In this document: positions 44,256-57,059 of the stretch, piece by piece | How positions within the stretch are numbered: the first letter of the stretch is position 1 | Layout of the letters: each line of letters begins with the position of its first letter | Assembly (NCBI RefSeq): GCF_027409185.1 | Contig: NC_084468.1 | Span: 100,440,001-100,504,000, forward strand | Direction of reading: 5' to 3' | Source of the DNA: Cynocephalus volans | Taxonomy: Eukaryota > Chordata > Mammalia > Dermoptera > Cynocephalidae | DNA: 64,000 bases | Notes under the pieces: model-generated | Seen by the model: the letters and a program-made list of their open reading frames with translations, nothing else | Told to the model about the DNA's origin: nothing | The model's database searches: none | Position numbers and translations under genes: made by a program

Positions 44256-45295
44256 CATTTTGAAACATATGAGAGTGAATAAAGAATAAGGAGAAATCCC
44301 TTCACTGGTTTTGAGAGAAAATATTGTATTTTATTTTTAGTTTTTGCACGTCCTAGAGCAGCTAGCCCTTGCTTTATATGTAACAGATGCTCAATAACCA
44401 TGTGTTGGATGAACTCCTGACTGTGTAGACATGGAAGGCATGTAATATGATTTATGGAATAAAGAGAAACAGTCTTGAGGAGAAGAAGAGAGGATGGTAA
44501 GAAATCTGTTTCACAATGATTTCTCATTAATGATGATGCTACTTCTCTACCGACTGCCTAGCAGGGGACCATCTGATCTGCTCTCTGCAGCCAACTTATT
44601 GATTGCTTGGGTCGATGTAATCTGATGGATGCATAAAGAACCAAGAAAGTGGGAGGCAGCATCTTCCTAGAAAACTGCTAAGAAGCAGATAGTTTACATT
44701 TGGTGCATTCAGGCAGAGTGGCCCCACGTGAAGTTGAATTATTAGTAAAAGCTATCCTAAAACTGACATTTCTCTCTTTTATCCATAGGTGTAATCTTAT
44801 GGAAAGATTAGTTAGATTTAAAGAAAAGTGAAGTTATACTAAAGAGACACTAAATCTATATGGGCACAAGGTAAAAATTGCTTTTTCTTTTTTATACACA
44901 CTGTATTGTACTTATACACATCAGGGTCTAGTTATAAGGTATTAGATTAAGTGGCTCTTCATTTTTATCTCTCCAGATATCCAATTCCTAACCATTTTGC
45001 TCACACTACACGCAAGTAAAAATGATTAACTTGAGAAAGACACCAACAATAAAAAATATCCTCAATGCAAAATTTCCGAACCTACCAACCAAACAAAAAC
45101 TCTGAAAAATAAACAAAAAGTCAAACAATTTATAAAACAAAGTATTGTTAAAGAAAAGAATGAAATTACTGGTTAAAAAGTCAGTTGGTGTTAAATTCCA
45201 GTTTTAATATGTCCAGCAAAGTACCTAACACAAATTAGACACGCACAAATTACTAGTTTTTTCCTTCCATCCCAGCAGGGAATGTTAAATGTTAC

Positions 45296-45478
45296 CTGCC
45301 AGAGAGGGTCTTTCTGCTCAGGGAAGAGCTCAAAGTACTTGCGGGCCAGTTGCACTGGAGGAAGGGTTTGCAATTTCAGGTTGGTCCAGCTCTGCACAAA
45401 GTTGGCCAAATTCACAAAGGTATATAATCCAAGGCGGTCATTCCCATAGTTTGACAAATGGGTCATGAAAATGCTGAT
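45296..45478 (-). CDS. NDST4: NDST4 coding exon (first of eight in window): end of deacetylase half/linker
   Basis: This exon encodes 61 residues, beginning [17 protein letters not shown] and ending EQKDPLWQ, in phase 0 at both ends. The acceptor (tttcag) and the donor (gtaaca) flank it on the minus strand. NDST enzymes are Golgi type II membrane proteins that remove acetyl groups from N-acetylglucosamine in the heparan sulfate precursor and then N-sulfate the free amine. This segment lies at the end of the N-deacetylase half and leads into the sulfotransferase domain; the motif [16 protein letters not shown] is family-typical. Counting back from the stop, it covers about residues 513-573 of an 872-residue protein. 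The preceding exon should end in the conserved stretch before ISIFMTHL, but I did not find it in the remaining 18.5 kb upstream. NDST3 is the main alternative identity. Confidence 0.93.
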
Positions 45479-47004
45479 CTGAAAGATAAATAAAAATGAC
45501 CACAAGATATCATATGTTTAAGCTCAAAAGAGGCAGTACAAGCTCCACGTAGCACCTCACCTAATCTTGGGATTTTATGGAAAGAACAGTTATCTTTTTA
45601 AGTGGAAAGCCACACTTTTAACACTTTAACTCACTCTTAAAATTAAAATTGAAATTGAGATTGGCATCCTGTCATTGTTCATCAGAGGTACAGCGTTACT
45701 TTTCATATCAGTTTTTTCTCTGTTGTGGAACCAATATATCATCAAGTCCCCAAACGTAGTAACTCCCAGACTAGTGTTAAACCAAACTTAGATCAGTTCT
45801 AAAATTAAACAATTGTTCCACATCTTTTCTGGATATGTATGCAGTTGAAATGGAATTAGATTCAAGATGTATTTCTTTGTGGTCTGATGAAGAATTTTTA
45901 CTGCAATAAACTGTTAATGTTTGCACAAAATCAGAGCATTTAGCCAAACACTCTTCTATACTGATTAATCCTTTTACAACTTTTTATATCTCAATATTAG
46001 CTCTAAAATAGCATGGCATTTCAGTGTTGTTCTTTGGTGGATAGGAGACTAAGGAAAAGAGAACTCCACATTGCTCTTGAAAGAACAACCAAAAAATTAA
46101 ATATGATTACAGACATCATCTGATATACAAGTTCATCAGGTACTGCAACAGGAGTTAAAAAACACTAAACAAAGGAGAAATTGCATAGTCTTTATCTAAA
46201 TTGCAGAGATTATTTAGGCAACTCATAAAAAAAAAAGCTCAACATTTTCTACCAAAAATAATATTTGGTATTTATTTCTCAATCTCGTATTATTTTCAGA
46301 TGTATTTTAAAAATTCATTTTACTACTTGCTATATAGATCTATAAATATTTCACATCAACCCGTGTTATAATGAAGTACTTTATTAACTTTGTTAGAAAA
46401 GTAAGAGTAATATAATGCTACAAATAGTAATAAAACAATCTGAAATTGAATAGAAAAAAAATGTAGAAGAAAAGCCAAGTGTCTCATGGCTAATGTTTTG
46501 TATGGATGCTCACCGACTCTTTGTTAAGTGTTTATGTTATTTGGTGTGTGTTTTTGGGTTATTTGGACATAAAGGTGGTTTTCAGTAACTTTTTAAATAT
46601 CATTTTCATTGCATCCTGGTTTGAATATTAGCCATGCAGTAAAGGTTATGCTGCTAACCTTCAGTTCCCAAGATGTAATACATTACTGGATAACTGTAAA
46701 TGACCAAAGAAAGGACTTTATCTTAAAAATAACAGAAGCAGTACCTTGTACCAAAATTTAAAAAACAATATCGTGGCAGGGCATTATAAATTGAAGATAT
46801 GAGGTTCACTGTTTGAATGCTATTTATATTTTGGAAAATATATTCTCTTTCTATGTATAGAATTTCCATGTACAGAATACTAAAAAGAATTCTCTGAGGA
46901 AAATTTATTAAAATTACCAGAGTTACTCCTCATCATTGGTTGAGTGTGAGAGCTTGGCCCATTGTGCTTAATGTCCCTAATTACATAAAATAATACCTAA
47001 AAAT

Positions 47005-47215
47005 TATACAGTGTTTACTATGTACTAGACATGATTCTAATCCCTTTACATATATAATTAAATCTTCACAACCCTCTTACAAGGTTTGTACTGTTACTGT
47101 CCCCTTTTACAGATGAAGAAACTAAGACACAGAGCAGTTTAGTAACATCTATTCAGTGGCAGAACAGGGATTCAAACCAAGGAGGTCAGATTCCCAATTC
47201 CCAATTCTGACACAT
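47005..47215 (-). repeat. MIR
   Basis: Reverse-complement MIR, well preserved in the core (cccttttacagatgaagaaa, gacacagagcagtttag, cagaacagggattcaaacc). Confidence 0.75.
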
Positions 47216-48822
47216 GATATGATGTACCTGACACCTTCATCCCCACATTTTTATCTATTGAGTTTGACTTCCATCGTGTTTTTCCTTTCGTCTTTTTTTT
47301 TTTCTTTAAAGAGGATTAACATTTCTATAGAAGACAGCTGAAAAACTATAATTATCTTGGCAGCTTAAAGCTTTAAAGCTTTTCTTTTTCATTGTAAATA
47401 GGAATGACAAAAGATAAATTATTTTTAGGATCTTAAATGAAAACTTTTAAGACAATGAATTATATTATTTGAAATATTACTGATGTGCTGAAATTTATCT
47501 CTGAAGACAATATAATCCCTATAATATTTCTTGTCCATTTTTTTTTCTGTTGGACTGTATGCAAAGATTTTTATTTTATAGGTCAAAAAAGAGAAAGACT
47601 ATTTTGAAGAATATTCTTTACATAGCTTATTTAAATAGAAATTTAAATTAAAACCCACAAATGTTAGTTGATACAATGCTGTTACTTGAGCTTCATATGG
47701 AATCATTTGAACAAGCTCAGGGTATACATGTCACTGCCAATGTTACATTGACAAATCTTTTGCTCTTCAGCTCTTTTATTTCAAATAGGAAGTGCCCTCT
47801 TGGCAGGACTTAATTACAGAGTTTCTAGAACAAAACATGGTATCAGTAGTTGATGATGATAGAATTGCGATTGTTGTCATGAGGACTTCTTTATAATCAC
47901 CATGAGATGATATGCATGTGATCCCAACAAGTATGTATTTATCTCATGTCACTACTATAATTAAGAAATAAGACAGTATAAGTAGTATGCTTCAGGATAA
48001 TTACAGTTTCCCAGGACAGAAATTATTATTAAAAACAGGAAGAAATAATAATAATATCCTAGAAATCTACCACCTGCCCTCTAGTGTTATTTTAAGATGG
48101 AATTTTAAGGCACCTGTGAGAGTCTGAAGTCTGACAAAATCATAAATAAAAACACTACTTTGAAAGTATTATAAAGATTATTTTTATATCATGGGCAGAT
48201 GTATATTATCATTTCATTAGGGAATTAACATGTTGCATTTAAAAGATTTTTTGCAGCAGACTAGTCATTTTTCCAGAATTTCCTTAGGATAATAAGCCTT
48301 GTTTTATGAAGGAAATACAACATTGAATACAGGACAAATGGAAATCTGTCTTTGGAAGAAAGCAGAGTGTGGAGATGTTGTGTGGTTCTAAGCCGAGGCA
48401 TGCTGCTGCATTTAAATTTCCCTTTGCTGAGAATAAAAATAAGCACCCCAGTCATGATGGTTACAATCACTGTTGTATGGGGCAGCATGTGCACACGCCT
48501 TACTGCTTAGAAACAAATTAGTGCTGGTATATGGTCAATTGACTGCACTTTAAGAAAAACAATTCTGCAAGCACAGCTTAACTGTGCATATCTGGCCTTC
48601 TAAAAGCACCTATTGTGCAGACAGAGCATTTTAGTTTTAGTATTTCTGGACAAATGGCTTGTTTAAAAAAAACCTATTTCAGAGAGTGTAGGGAGAAAAA
48701 GACAAATTAAGAATGGGTGTGGTTTGAGGAATAAATAAGGAAAGTCAAAAGATATTGCAGTATAAGAGAGCAGCAAATAATTAATTTTTCACAGACTGAC
48801 AATATATTGCTGCTATTTTTTA

Positions 48823-48863
48823 TCAGCACCACGCTCTAACCAACTGAGCTAACCAGCCAGCCC
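48823..48863 (-). mobile_element. 41-bp tRNA-Ile-like SINE head with 18-bp target duplication
   Basis: On the minus strand the insert begins ggctggctggttagctcag and ends near the position of the tRNA anticodon loop (ggtgctga). The A-box tagctcagttgg is intact; the B-box half is absent. An 18-bp direct repeat with one mismatch (tattgctgctatttttta / tattgctactatttttta) flanks it at 48805-48822 and 48864-48881, showing that it arrived as a separate insertion. Confidence 0.75.
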
Positions 48864-50934
48864 TATTGCTACTATTTTTTACACGACAGCATATGTTCCT
48901 CTGCTTATCCTGTCCCTTTATTTATTTATTTTGCTTTTTCTTTTCTTATTATATATAAAGAATACTCTTGTTGAGTACTCCCCAAAGTATCATCTGGAGA
49001 AAACATGGATGCACTCCATGGGTGTAAATTGTTTATATATGCAACTCACTGTACCTTGAAATAATGCTGCTCAGAGATATGCATTGATTCAGACAAGCAG
49101 AGCTTTATCTTTCAAACGACAAAGACAGGCAAGGACATCTTGTTCAATGGATGCGTTTAAGAATAAGATATCAAGTGCTAATATCAGTAGGACAACTGCA
49201 GCAGGCTTTCCAGAGGGGTCACCGAGGTCTGGGTACTGTTGCTTTTGCCATCAGGCTCGCCTCTGGGCCGCCTTGATCTTGTCTTTGGCCCTTGTACATA
49301 TGCTTCTTCCTCAGCTCTCAAGGCTCCCAACTCCATTATAATTAAACATAAAACAAGTTGAAATTTTTTCTTTTATCTGTTGTATAAATTTAAAAGCAAG
49401 CTTCTAGGCACTCTCATAGTCTAATTATTCATTAAAACATACAATTTTTCATTAACCCAACTGCTGGACAAAATATGCATATGCAAAATTTGGGGAAGAT
49501 ATTACCTGTGGAATAAATCCATTTAACGGTGCATCTACAGTCTAAAGAATAAGGATGTTTTAAATATAGCAATGTGTAAATCTTGATAACAAGGGATTGG
49601 GTAAATACAATTGAACTTTATGGATAATCCTTAACTCTGGGTAAAAGCACCATTGTAATGACAAGCGGGATAGTAGTAAATAAATGTGGGTGAGTGACTA
49701 TCACCTGAGTCTTTAATTGCAAGTTATACAACTAATTGTTTCTGATGACATTTTATTTTTGCTTCTCTTATGGAACTATAAATGTCCAATATATGGGAAG
49801 AAGGAAAGAATAAAGGGAAGAATAAAAAAAAATAAAGGGGCCTAATTTTATCCATAAAATGAAACATCAACACTCTCTAGATTGAGTTAAAATATTTTCA
49901 CTGACAATCCCAGAATAGTTTCCTTGTTCTACTGCTTGTATGACAAATACACTGCCATTGTAAATAGAATGGTTGTGAATATCAAAAGCCATCATATATT
50001 ATAGAGTATCTTAAACTGGAAATTAAAATCATTTTTAGAGCATACATTTTTAGTTAACGTACTCAATAAATATTTGGATATTTAGCTCTGTTCCTTATAG
50101 TGCCTTTAAAAATCATATAATTCACAGAGTAGTCAGACATGTTTCATAGGAAAAAAACACAGTAACAAATATAGAAAGAAAGAATAGCTTTGCAGAGTAA
50201 GAAGAGTTGTGCCCCATTTTAAGGCTGCTTGCTCTGTGCTCAGGCCACACCACGGTATTTTTCAAGATAAGCATTAAATATTAGCAGTCAGTTTCCATTT
50301 TTGCCTCTGTGGCTCTGACAGTGTGCACCTTTTCAGAATGAGTCCATTGTGTTTAAAAATATGTCCATTAGTTTGTTAAATTATTGATTAGGCTTTTAGT
50401 TCTCATAAAATGTGAAGATAGATGGAAAATAAGGGAAGGCATCCCTGATGGCCCATCTTATGGGCTTTGGCATTGCATTCATATTTTACTATAAAAGGTA
50501 GTCTTGTGTTTTTATTTTATTCTGCACATAGGCTGGGACCACACAAGAGAAACTGAGTCAGACTTTGCTTCACATTATCAATTCGAATGTGAATAAGTCA
50601 TCTTGATTTAAACACACATGTCATAACTGTTGGTTATTAATTACAGGCAACCCAACTATGCCAACACCTCTTCAGTCTTGGGCAACTAATAACTTGGCAA
50701 ATGCTTACATCTATGTTCTTAGATGCCGTAAGTAAGGAAATTTGCCCAAACTTAATATATTATTCTTCCACTCAATTAAATACTGTCATTATCTTGGAAT
50801 CTACTCTTCGATATTCCATTTTGTTTTTCAGATATGAAACATATTGGCATGGTTGGTTAATGGTTTATCTTTCCTTAACACATTATGCTATTGAATTATA
50901 ATGTTAATTTACTTATATAATTTTACAAATGGTT

Positions 50935-51060
50935 TCAGGAACTGTCTGAAAAACTATCCTATTTTAAAGAAAGAGGAAATGAGGATCAAGGGGTTCATGT
51001 GACCTATCTGAGGTCACATAGGGAATCCCAGCAAACCCAGAGTTCAAAGTAGTCAACAAG
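50935..51060 (-). repeat. MIR fragment
   Basis: Matches the MIR core in reverse complement (gaggaaatgaggatcaagg, tctgaggtcacatagggaat). Confidence 0.5.
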
Positions 51061-51713
51061 TGTGTCGTGCACTTAAAAATTTGTTAAGAGGGTAGATCTT
51101 ATGTTAAGAATTCTTACCACAATAAAATAATATAAAATAAAATAATAAAATAAAATTTTTAAAGAAAGAGCATGTGAGTCCAGAATCAGTACTCTTCCAT
51201 ACATCATGGTTCTGCCAGAACTTTGGTGACAAGTTTGTCAAACTTTCTTCTCCTTTTTTCTTTCTCTTTTTATATCATTTCAATTAGCTGATAGATTTTC
51301 AATTAACCTGGTTATTTTATTTGTAATAATCCTATATTGAAACTAACAACATTTCATTATAAACTTTTACTAGAATTGGTGTCATGTACAATCATTTACG
51401 TTTTTAATTTTTTTGGAAATGGGGGAAATAAAAATTATTTCAATATCCATATCTATACAAACACATACATTTTAGCTGATTACTTACTACAATCATTTCA
51501 AGATAATGAATACTGAAGGGACATTATTACTTCAGTTGAGACGATTTTACTTCTCTTGCAGCACTAAAAAGGGATGCCAAATTTTCCATGATGAAATACA
51601 ATAACACGAGCATTATAGAAATAGAAAGTAACTCCAATCTTCCAGTCTCGAAGAACCACATTTCATTGATTTAGACAGACCTTTTAAGATGTATTCCTCT
51701 ATGAGTCATTCTT

Positions 51714-51777
51714 AGGAAGAGGAAGGAAGGAAGGATGGAAGGAAGGAAAGAAAGAAGAAGGAAGAAAGAGAAGAAAA
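51714..51777. repeat. GGAA/GAAA-type purine repeat
   Basis: An imperfect tetranucleotide purine tract: aggaaggaaggaaggatgg followed by aaagaaagaagaaggaag. Confidence 0.9.
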
Positions 51778-52289
51778 TAATAGCTCCAAAATGAAACTCA
51801 TCTCAGCATCTGGAGGTCAGTTGGCCAGGAAAAAAGTAGGCTGCTAAGAATGATTTAGTAGATATCTTTAAATCTCCTCTCAGAATAAATTCCAACTATT
51901 GATCTTCCTACTCAGGCTAGTTCACTAAGCAGAAGGGCTCTTTTGCTCCATGTGACATTCAGTGGGTTTTTTCATATATGATGCATGTCGACACAAGCAT
52001 TTATAATTAATCACTATTCCTAGTTGGTGTTTTAACACACTATACCCTTGACTGTTAAAAGGAAGGCTTTTGGGGAGTGCATGAAAAAAACTAAATCTTT
52101 GGTTTTAGTTTGGAGCGGGTTTAATGAATAAAATAATGGTAGATAAAGAGTTTGAAAAAATCAAGAGATAGTGATTAAAGTATCCCAGAAATCTTTATTT
52201 CGTCAGCCTGAAAATACAGAAAAATGACTTTGAGTTTCTGTAATAATTCATATAGTTTTGGTTTGCACACAATGAGACAATACACACCT

Positions 52290-52460
52290 GAAATGTGGAA
52301 TCGGAATGTCTGTGTTTGAGGACTTACTCTGCATTACCTGCCGTATCAATTAATTTCTCTAAATCTCAGACTTCTCTGCTGTTAAGTAAAGACAATAACT
52401 TAGTTTACAGGTTTGTTGTGATACTTAAATGACTTGCGTTATGCCAAAACATTCTGTAAA
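52290..52460 (+). repeat. MIR
   Basis: Sense MIR (gaatgtctgtgtttgagga, aatttctctaaatctcagac, gtttgttgtgatacttaaat). Confidence 0.65.
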
Positions 52461-52754
52461 ATGAAAAACATTGTACAAAAGTTATCATTATATATATTCA
52501 ATTAAAATACATCTAGAATAGATAACATATCAAATATAATTTAAATTGTTTGATTTATATCTTAGAGATCCTAATATCTTTTGTAAGCCAAGTCAGTGTG
52601 TTTTTGCTCCACTGAAATCATCAATATATGCCATGGCTTATGATAATTAATATAATTTCTTGTTGAACCAGAAAATGTTGGATATGTGTATATCAGAGTG
52701 AAAATGATTGTTTGATATCTAATATATGAAGCTCTTATGTAGTCTTCATGTTCT

Positions 52755-53045
52755 TTCTCCTTTTTAAGTTTTATCTTATTTTTAATTGACAAATTATAAT
52801 TGTATTTATTTATGGGGTACAATGGGATGTTTTGTTATGTATATATATACATTGTGGAATGATCAAATCAAACTACTTAGCATATCCATCACCTCAAATA
52901 CCTATCATTTCTTTGTGATGAGAACATCTAAAATCCTCTCTTGTAGCTGTTTTGAAATATACAATATATTATTATTACCTATAGTCACTGTGGTGTGCAA
53001 TAGAACACCAGAACTTAATCCTAATAAATGCAGGTTTTATCCATC
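52755..53045 (-). mobile_element. L1 3' UTR fragment, minus orientation
   Basis: The plus strand reads as the reverse complement of a primate-type L1M 3' UTR (aattgacaaattataattgt, ggaatgatcaaatcaaacta, tccatcacctcaaatac). There is no coding capacity. It is sense with respect to NDST4. Confidence 0.75.
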
Positions 53046-53289
53046 AGAATCACCTCTGACGGCCGCAGTTAAAAATCAATATAGGAGGAGATTGTTAAAT
53101 GAAATCCTTTGTTTCGTTTTAAAAAGTGCAATAAGTAGATTTTAGAAGCAGCCACTACTCAAGGGTAGTGTGACGAGCTGTTGTTGTGCTTTGCCCCACA
53201 CTATGCACTTAAATCAAAGTGCACTCCAGACTTCTCCCCAGCCCCTTGCCCTTCAGGGCACTCACCACCTGACACATTATGTACAGTAT

Positions 53290-53435
53290 TTGTCTGATTA
53301 CGTATTGTCTGTTCCCTCACTCCCACATTAGAATGTAAGCTCCTTGAAAACAGGGACTTTGCTGCTGTTCTTCACTTCTGTATCCTCAATGCCTGGCACA
53401 TAATACATGTACAACAAATATTTATTGAATGAATA
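53290..53435 (+). repeat. L2 3' tail
   Basis: Typical L2 ending: agaatgtaagctccttgaaa, ctcaatgcctggcacataat, aaatatttattgaatgaata. Confidence 0.75.
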
Positions 53436-54379
53436 AGTTAATCCTTGGTAACATACACTTTTTTGCCAGTAGAAAAGGTGGAGTAACATAATTGCTTTCC
53501 AATGATTCCCCAAATTCTAGAGACATGAGAAGAAAAACAAAACACTCTATCTTAAAACCCTGAAAACAGCTGGCTTTTAACAGGATATGACGAATTGCTA
53601 AATTACAATTTTTGGTGTGTATTTTCCATTTCCATTATCAGACTAAATGCAACAGAAGTTCCATTCTGCATCTGCATGTGATTATTTACCAGCGTCCCAG
53701 TTTTTCAGTCATAATATTTGGTTAGTGAATTATTAACAAATCAGAACTGTTTTGATTCAAGACAGACTAGAGTGTAAACACTGATCTTCTCGAATGGAGA
53801 AGCTGGGCAGTGACTTCATGAAAGCAGTAGTAAAAAGGGCAGCTGTTCTAACAGAGAACAGAAGGCTTCTGCTATATTTCAGTGAGCAGGAGCTTTATTC
53901 TCCATTTTCCTTGTAAATTAATAGAGGCTTAGGTCATTAAAAGGCAACACATGCTCACAACCATATTGCTATTGCATATATTTGCGTTTTGCTTTACTTT
54001 AGTAGGCAAGTCAGAACTGGGATTTTAGATGTCACGGTCATTGCCTTTAGAATACCCTAATTTGAACAAAGATTGCCCAGTTTTATGCAATGGGAGACAA
54101 CCAAAGTTGCTTTCCACCTGAGTTACTCAGGATCACTCTCTTTTTAAGAGATCAAATCTCTTTTTCAACCATGTTGCAATGATGCCACATAAAAGTCATT
54201 GAAGTGCAAATGCATAACCCCAGAAATAATCATGGGCAGTTCAGCCACTGGATGGAGAAAAGATGTTCATTAGTGATCAGTGTAAGCTTCACTGACAGCC
54301 TCAAATAGAATTCAACAGTTTTCAGTGAAAAAAAATGTCATCTTTATTACAATCAACCAACTGATGCATATTTATTAAA

Positions 54380-55010
54380 TACTTATAAGTGCCTCACAGT
54401 CTATTAAGAACTGGACAGATAATTGTGAATAAATTTTGCATGGCTTTTGCCTAAAAACGCTTAAGGTCAAATGGGGATATAGGAAAGAAAACAGCACATT
54501 ATAATACATGTGAAATGGAAATTTCGTCGCTCTATGATACCACACAGGTGCTGGGTACAGTGTGCTGATCTAAGACTTGCAGAAGCCTTCTTGAAAAAAG
54601 AGACATTAGAACTGAGATACGAAGGTGAATAGTGACATTTGAGGTGAGAGAATGGATTGTAGTAGGGGTGGGTGACATGAGTGCTGAGGATATGTGTTAG
54701 GGAGAATTTCATATGTGAAAGGCAATTGGTAACAGAGTGCATTCTAGAAACTAAAAGTTGTACAATGTGGTCTAGGCAAGGGGATGAAGTAGCAGGAAAA
54801 AGAGGCCAGTTCTTACGGATTTTTAGAAATTCTTGAGGGGTTTGAACTTTAATCCTAAGAGCATTAAATGATTACAAGTAGGGAGGGAACATAGTCAGAT
54901 ATGCATTTTATATATAAATATATCCTGCTTGCCTTATGAAGGAGATGGAAGACTGGAGGTTGGGAGTCATTTAGAAGGCTGTTGTAGACATATGATTAAC
55001 AGGTGATGAT
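54380..55010. repeat. Old degenerate interspersed repeat
   Basis: Stretches such as gccttcttgaaaaaagagac, tgacatttgaggtgagag and gtttgaactttaatcctaag follow the pattern of a common ancient repeat. They have the same character as the one at 2520-4030. No coding content. Confidence 0.4.
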
Positions 55011-56384
55011 TACCTGAACAGTGGCAGTGGGAAAGGAAAGAGATTAAACAGATTCAAATGTGTTAAAATATTGAATCTCTAATCATCCGTGTTTGATTAA
55101 ATGTCAGGGGTGAAAAAAAAAAAAAAAGGAACAGAGATGAAACTCAGGTTTCTGGCTTATGAACTGGATGGGTACTGAGGTAATTTCCCCCAAATAGAGA
55201 ACAATGGAGGTATGGACTGAATAAAACATTGAGAGACACAAAGAACTTTACGCCAGTGGCTATAAGGAATTAGACAAAGAGCTAACAAGGAAAGCACAGA
55301 AGCACACTGGCTACTCTGAGTGTAGGGGTAAACCCATAGAAATCTGCACGGACTTTCATCTGTATGCTATTCTCCAGCACTGCACCACTTAGAAGCCAGC
55401 TACAGGTCTGAAGGGAGCAGACAGTTGAATTCTTCTGAAATTGGGGATTTGCTAAATGAATGGAATGGAAAAAAAGTGGCATAGGGAACGTCTTAGTAAT
55501 GATTGGAAGACAGAGATTCAAATTATCTCCCGATGTGTTTTCCGCAAATAAGTAACATTTTCAATTTTCTAAAATATATTTCAAAAATATTTAAAACAAC
55601 TCACTTTATGGCTAAAGGTTCACCATATTAAAGCATATGCTTACTTATTGAAGTGCACGTTTTAAAGTTTAAGTTCTTCCTAACACAAACAACTGTTTTC
55701 TTTCACTGAAATAATCATTTTTAACGGGAGCAGACTGATTAAATTTGTTCTCAATGCATAAAATTTATTTTACCTTAGTGGCTATTTCAAGTTCATCTTT
55801 TTAATGATTCTATTAGTATATCTTATAATGCAGGTATGTATACATGTACATGCAATAGTACATATATTTATATGTCATTTGTTAAGAAATCACTATAGTG
55901 AGGATACATTGCTCAAAAAGACTGGTAAAAATAAAAGATGCAAACTTTTTATTTGGTCTATCTTTTTCTCCTTTTAATTTTTAGAAAAATTGAATATATT
56001 TTCTTTAATGATGTTGAAAATAAACTATATTTATTTCCATCATGTAACAAATAAAAATAATAATAAAATAAAGTTTAAGTTCTACCAAGGAGTATTGGGA
56101 AGCATTGCCAATTACTCAGACATTTCCTAACTCTACAGAACTCACACACCTTCCACCTGTCCAAATGTCAAGGGAGTATTATGATAAGTGACAACAATGT
56201 AGGGAGTGATATGCAGGTGTTCTTTTATGAGAAGAACAAACGAATAAAAATTTTCTTACACATGCTAACTCTTGTCTCTCTCCTACTTTTGGAGCATGTT
56301 TTGGAAAAAAGCAAGCCGAGCCCCTGGAAAGGGAAAAAAATGGGTTCTTAGACTAGGATTCAAGTTAAAACTATACAGAAGGAT

Positions 56385-56468
56385 TGTATATATTTATATA
56401 TATATACATACACACACACAAACACACATACATGTGTGTATATATATATGTATGTATGTGTATGTATT
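56385..56468. repeat. AT/AC microsatellite with palindromic centre
   Basis: TA runs flank a CA run that turns into a TG run (cacacatacatgtgtgta), giving an imperfect palindrome able to form a hairpin. Confidence 0.85.
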
Positions 56469-57059
56469 TTAGATTTATTCTTTATCAAGCTTAGCTTTTC
56501 ACGGTAGAACACATTAATATTTTGTGGGTCAAGATAACATCAGAGAAAATTTCTTGGCTTGAATTATTTTGAACATATTTGCAAACAAGAGGACTTGTCT
56601 CAGTGCAAGGGATCCCAAAGAGCAAGAGGCTTTCGGATATGTTGGCTTTAATGGGGGCTTAGGGAGATAGTGAAAGAAGCTGAGCACAGTTGTGCTATGG
56701 AATACGGGTACCAAACATCACTGCTGTAACACTTGAAGATTCCACACGGGCCTCCATGAGGAGGGGGAGCATTTGAATGTCTGCCACGCTGGGAGCATTC
56801 TTAATATGTTAGTGTTAACTATTGAGTCAGTGATTTACGAATAGAGTCAACATGGCTAAGAAAAAAATCAGTAAGCCTGAAGAGAGGTAAAGAAAAGCTT
56901 CCTTGAAGTGCAAAGAAAATAATAATAAAAATAAAACCCCAACAGAAACTATGGGACAATAAAACACCCAAAAACTATGGGACAATATCAAACGGTGCAA
57001 AATATGTGTAATATCAGAATTAGAAAGGAGAATGAAACAGAAAAAAATTATAATAAAGT

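Larger units (their letters stand above)
29529..45295 (-). other. NDST4: NDST4 large intron (15.8 kb)
   Basis: Bounded by donor gtaaca (exon 45296-45478) and acceptor cttgcag. Contents in order: a poly-T at about 29863-29880, two MaLR-type LTRs, a decayed ERV-L, an L1 fragment, MIR and L2 copies, a (TG)n tract, a poly-T of 26 bases and an 82-bp inverted repeat. AT-rich stretches 30230-31180, 38220-39460, 39500-40680 and 41230-43550 show nothing else that I can name. Confidence 0.9.

Noticed and set aside
48823..48863. A tRNA-Ile gene
   Set aside because: Only the 5' half is present, the B box is missing, and flanking target duplications show it is a retro-insert.
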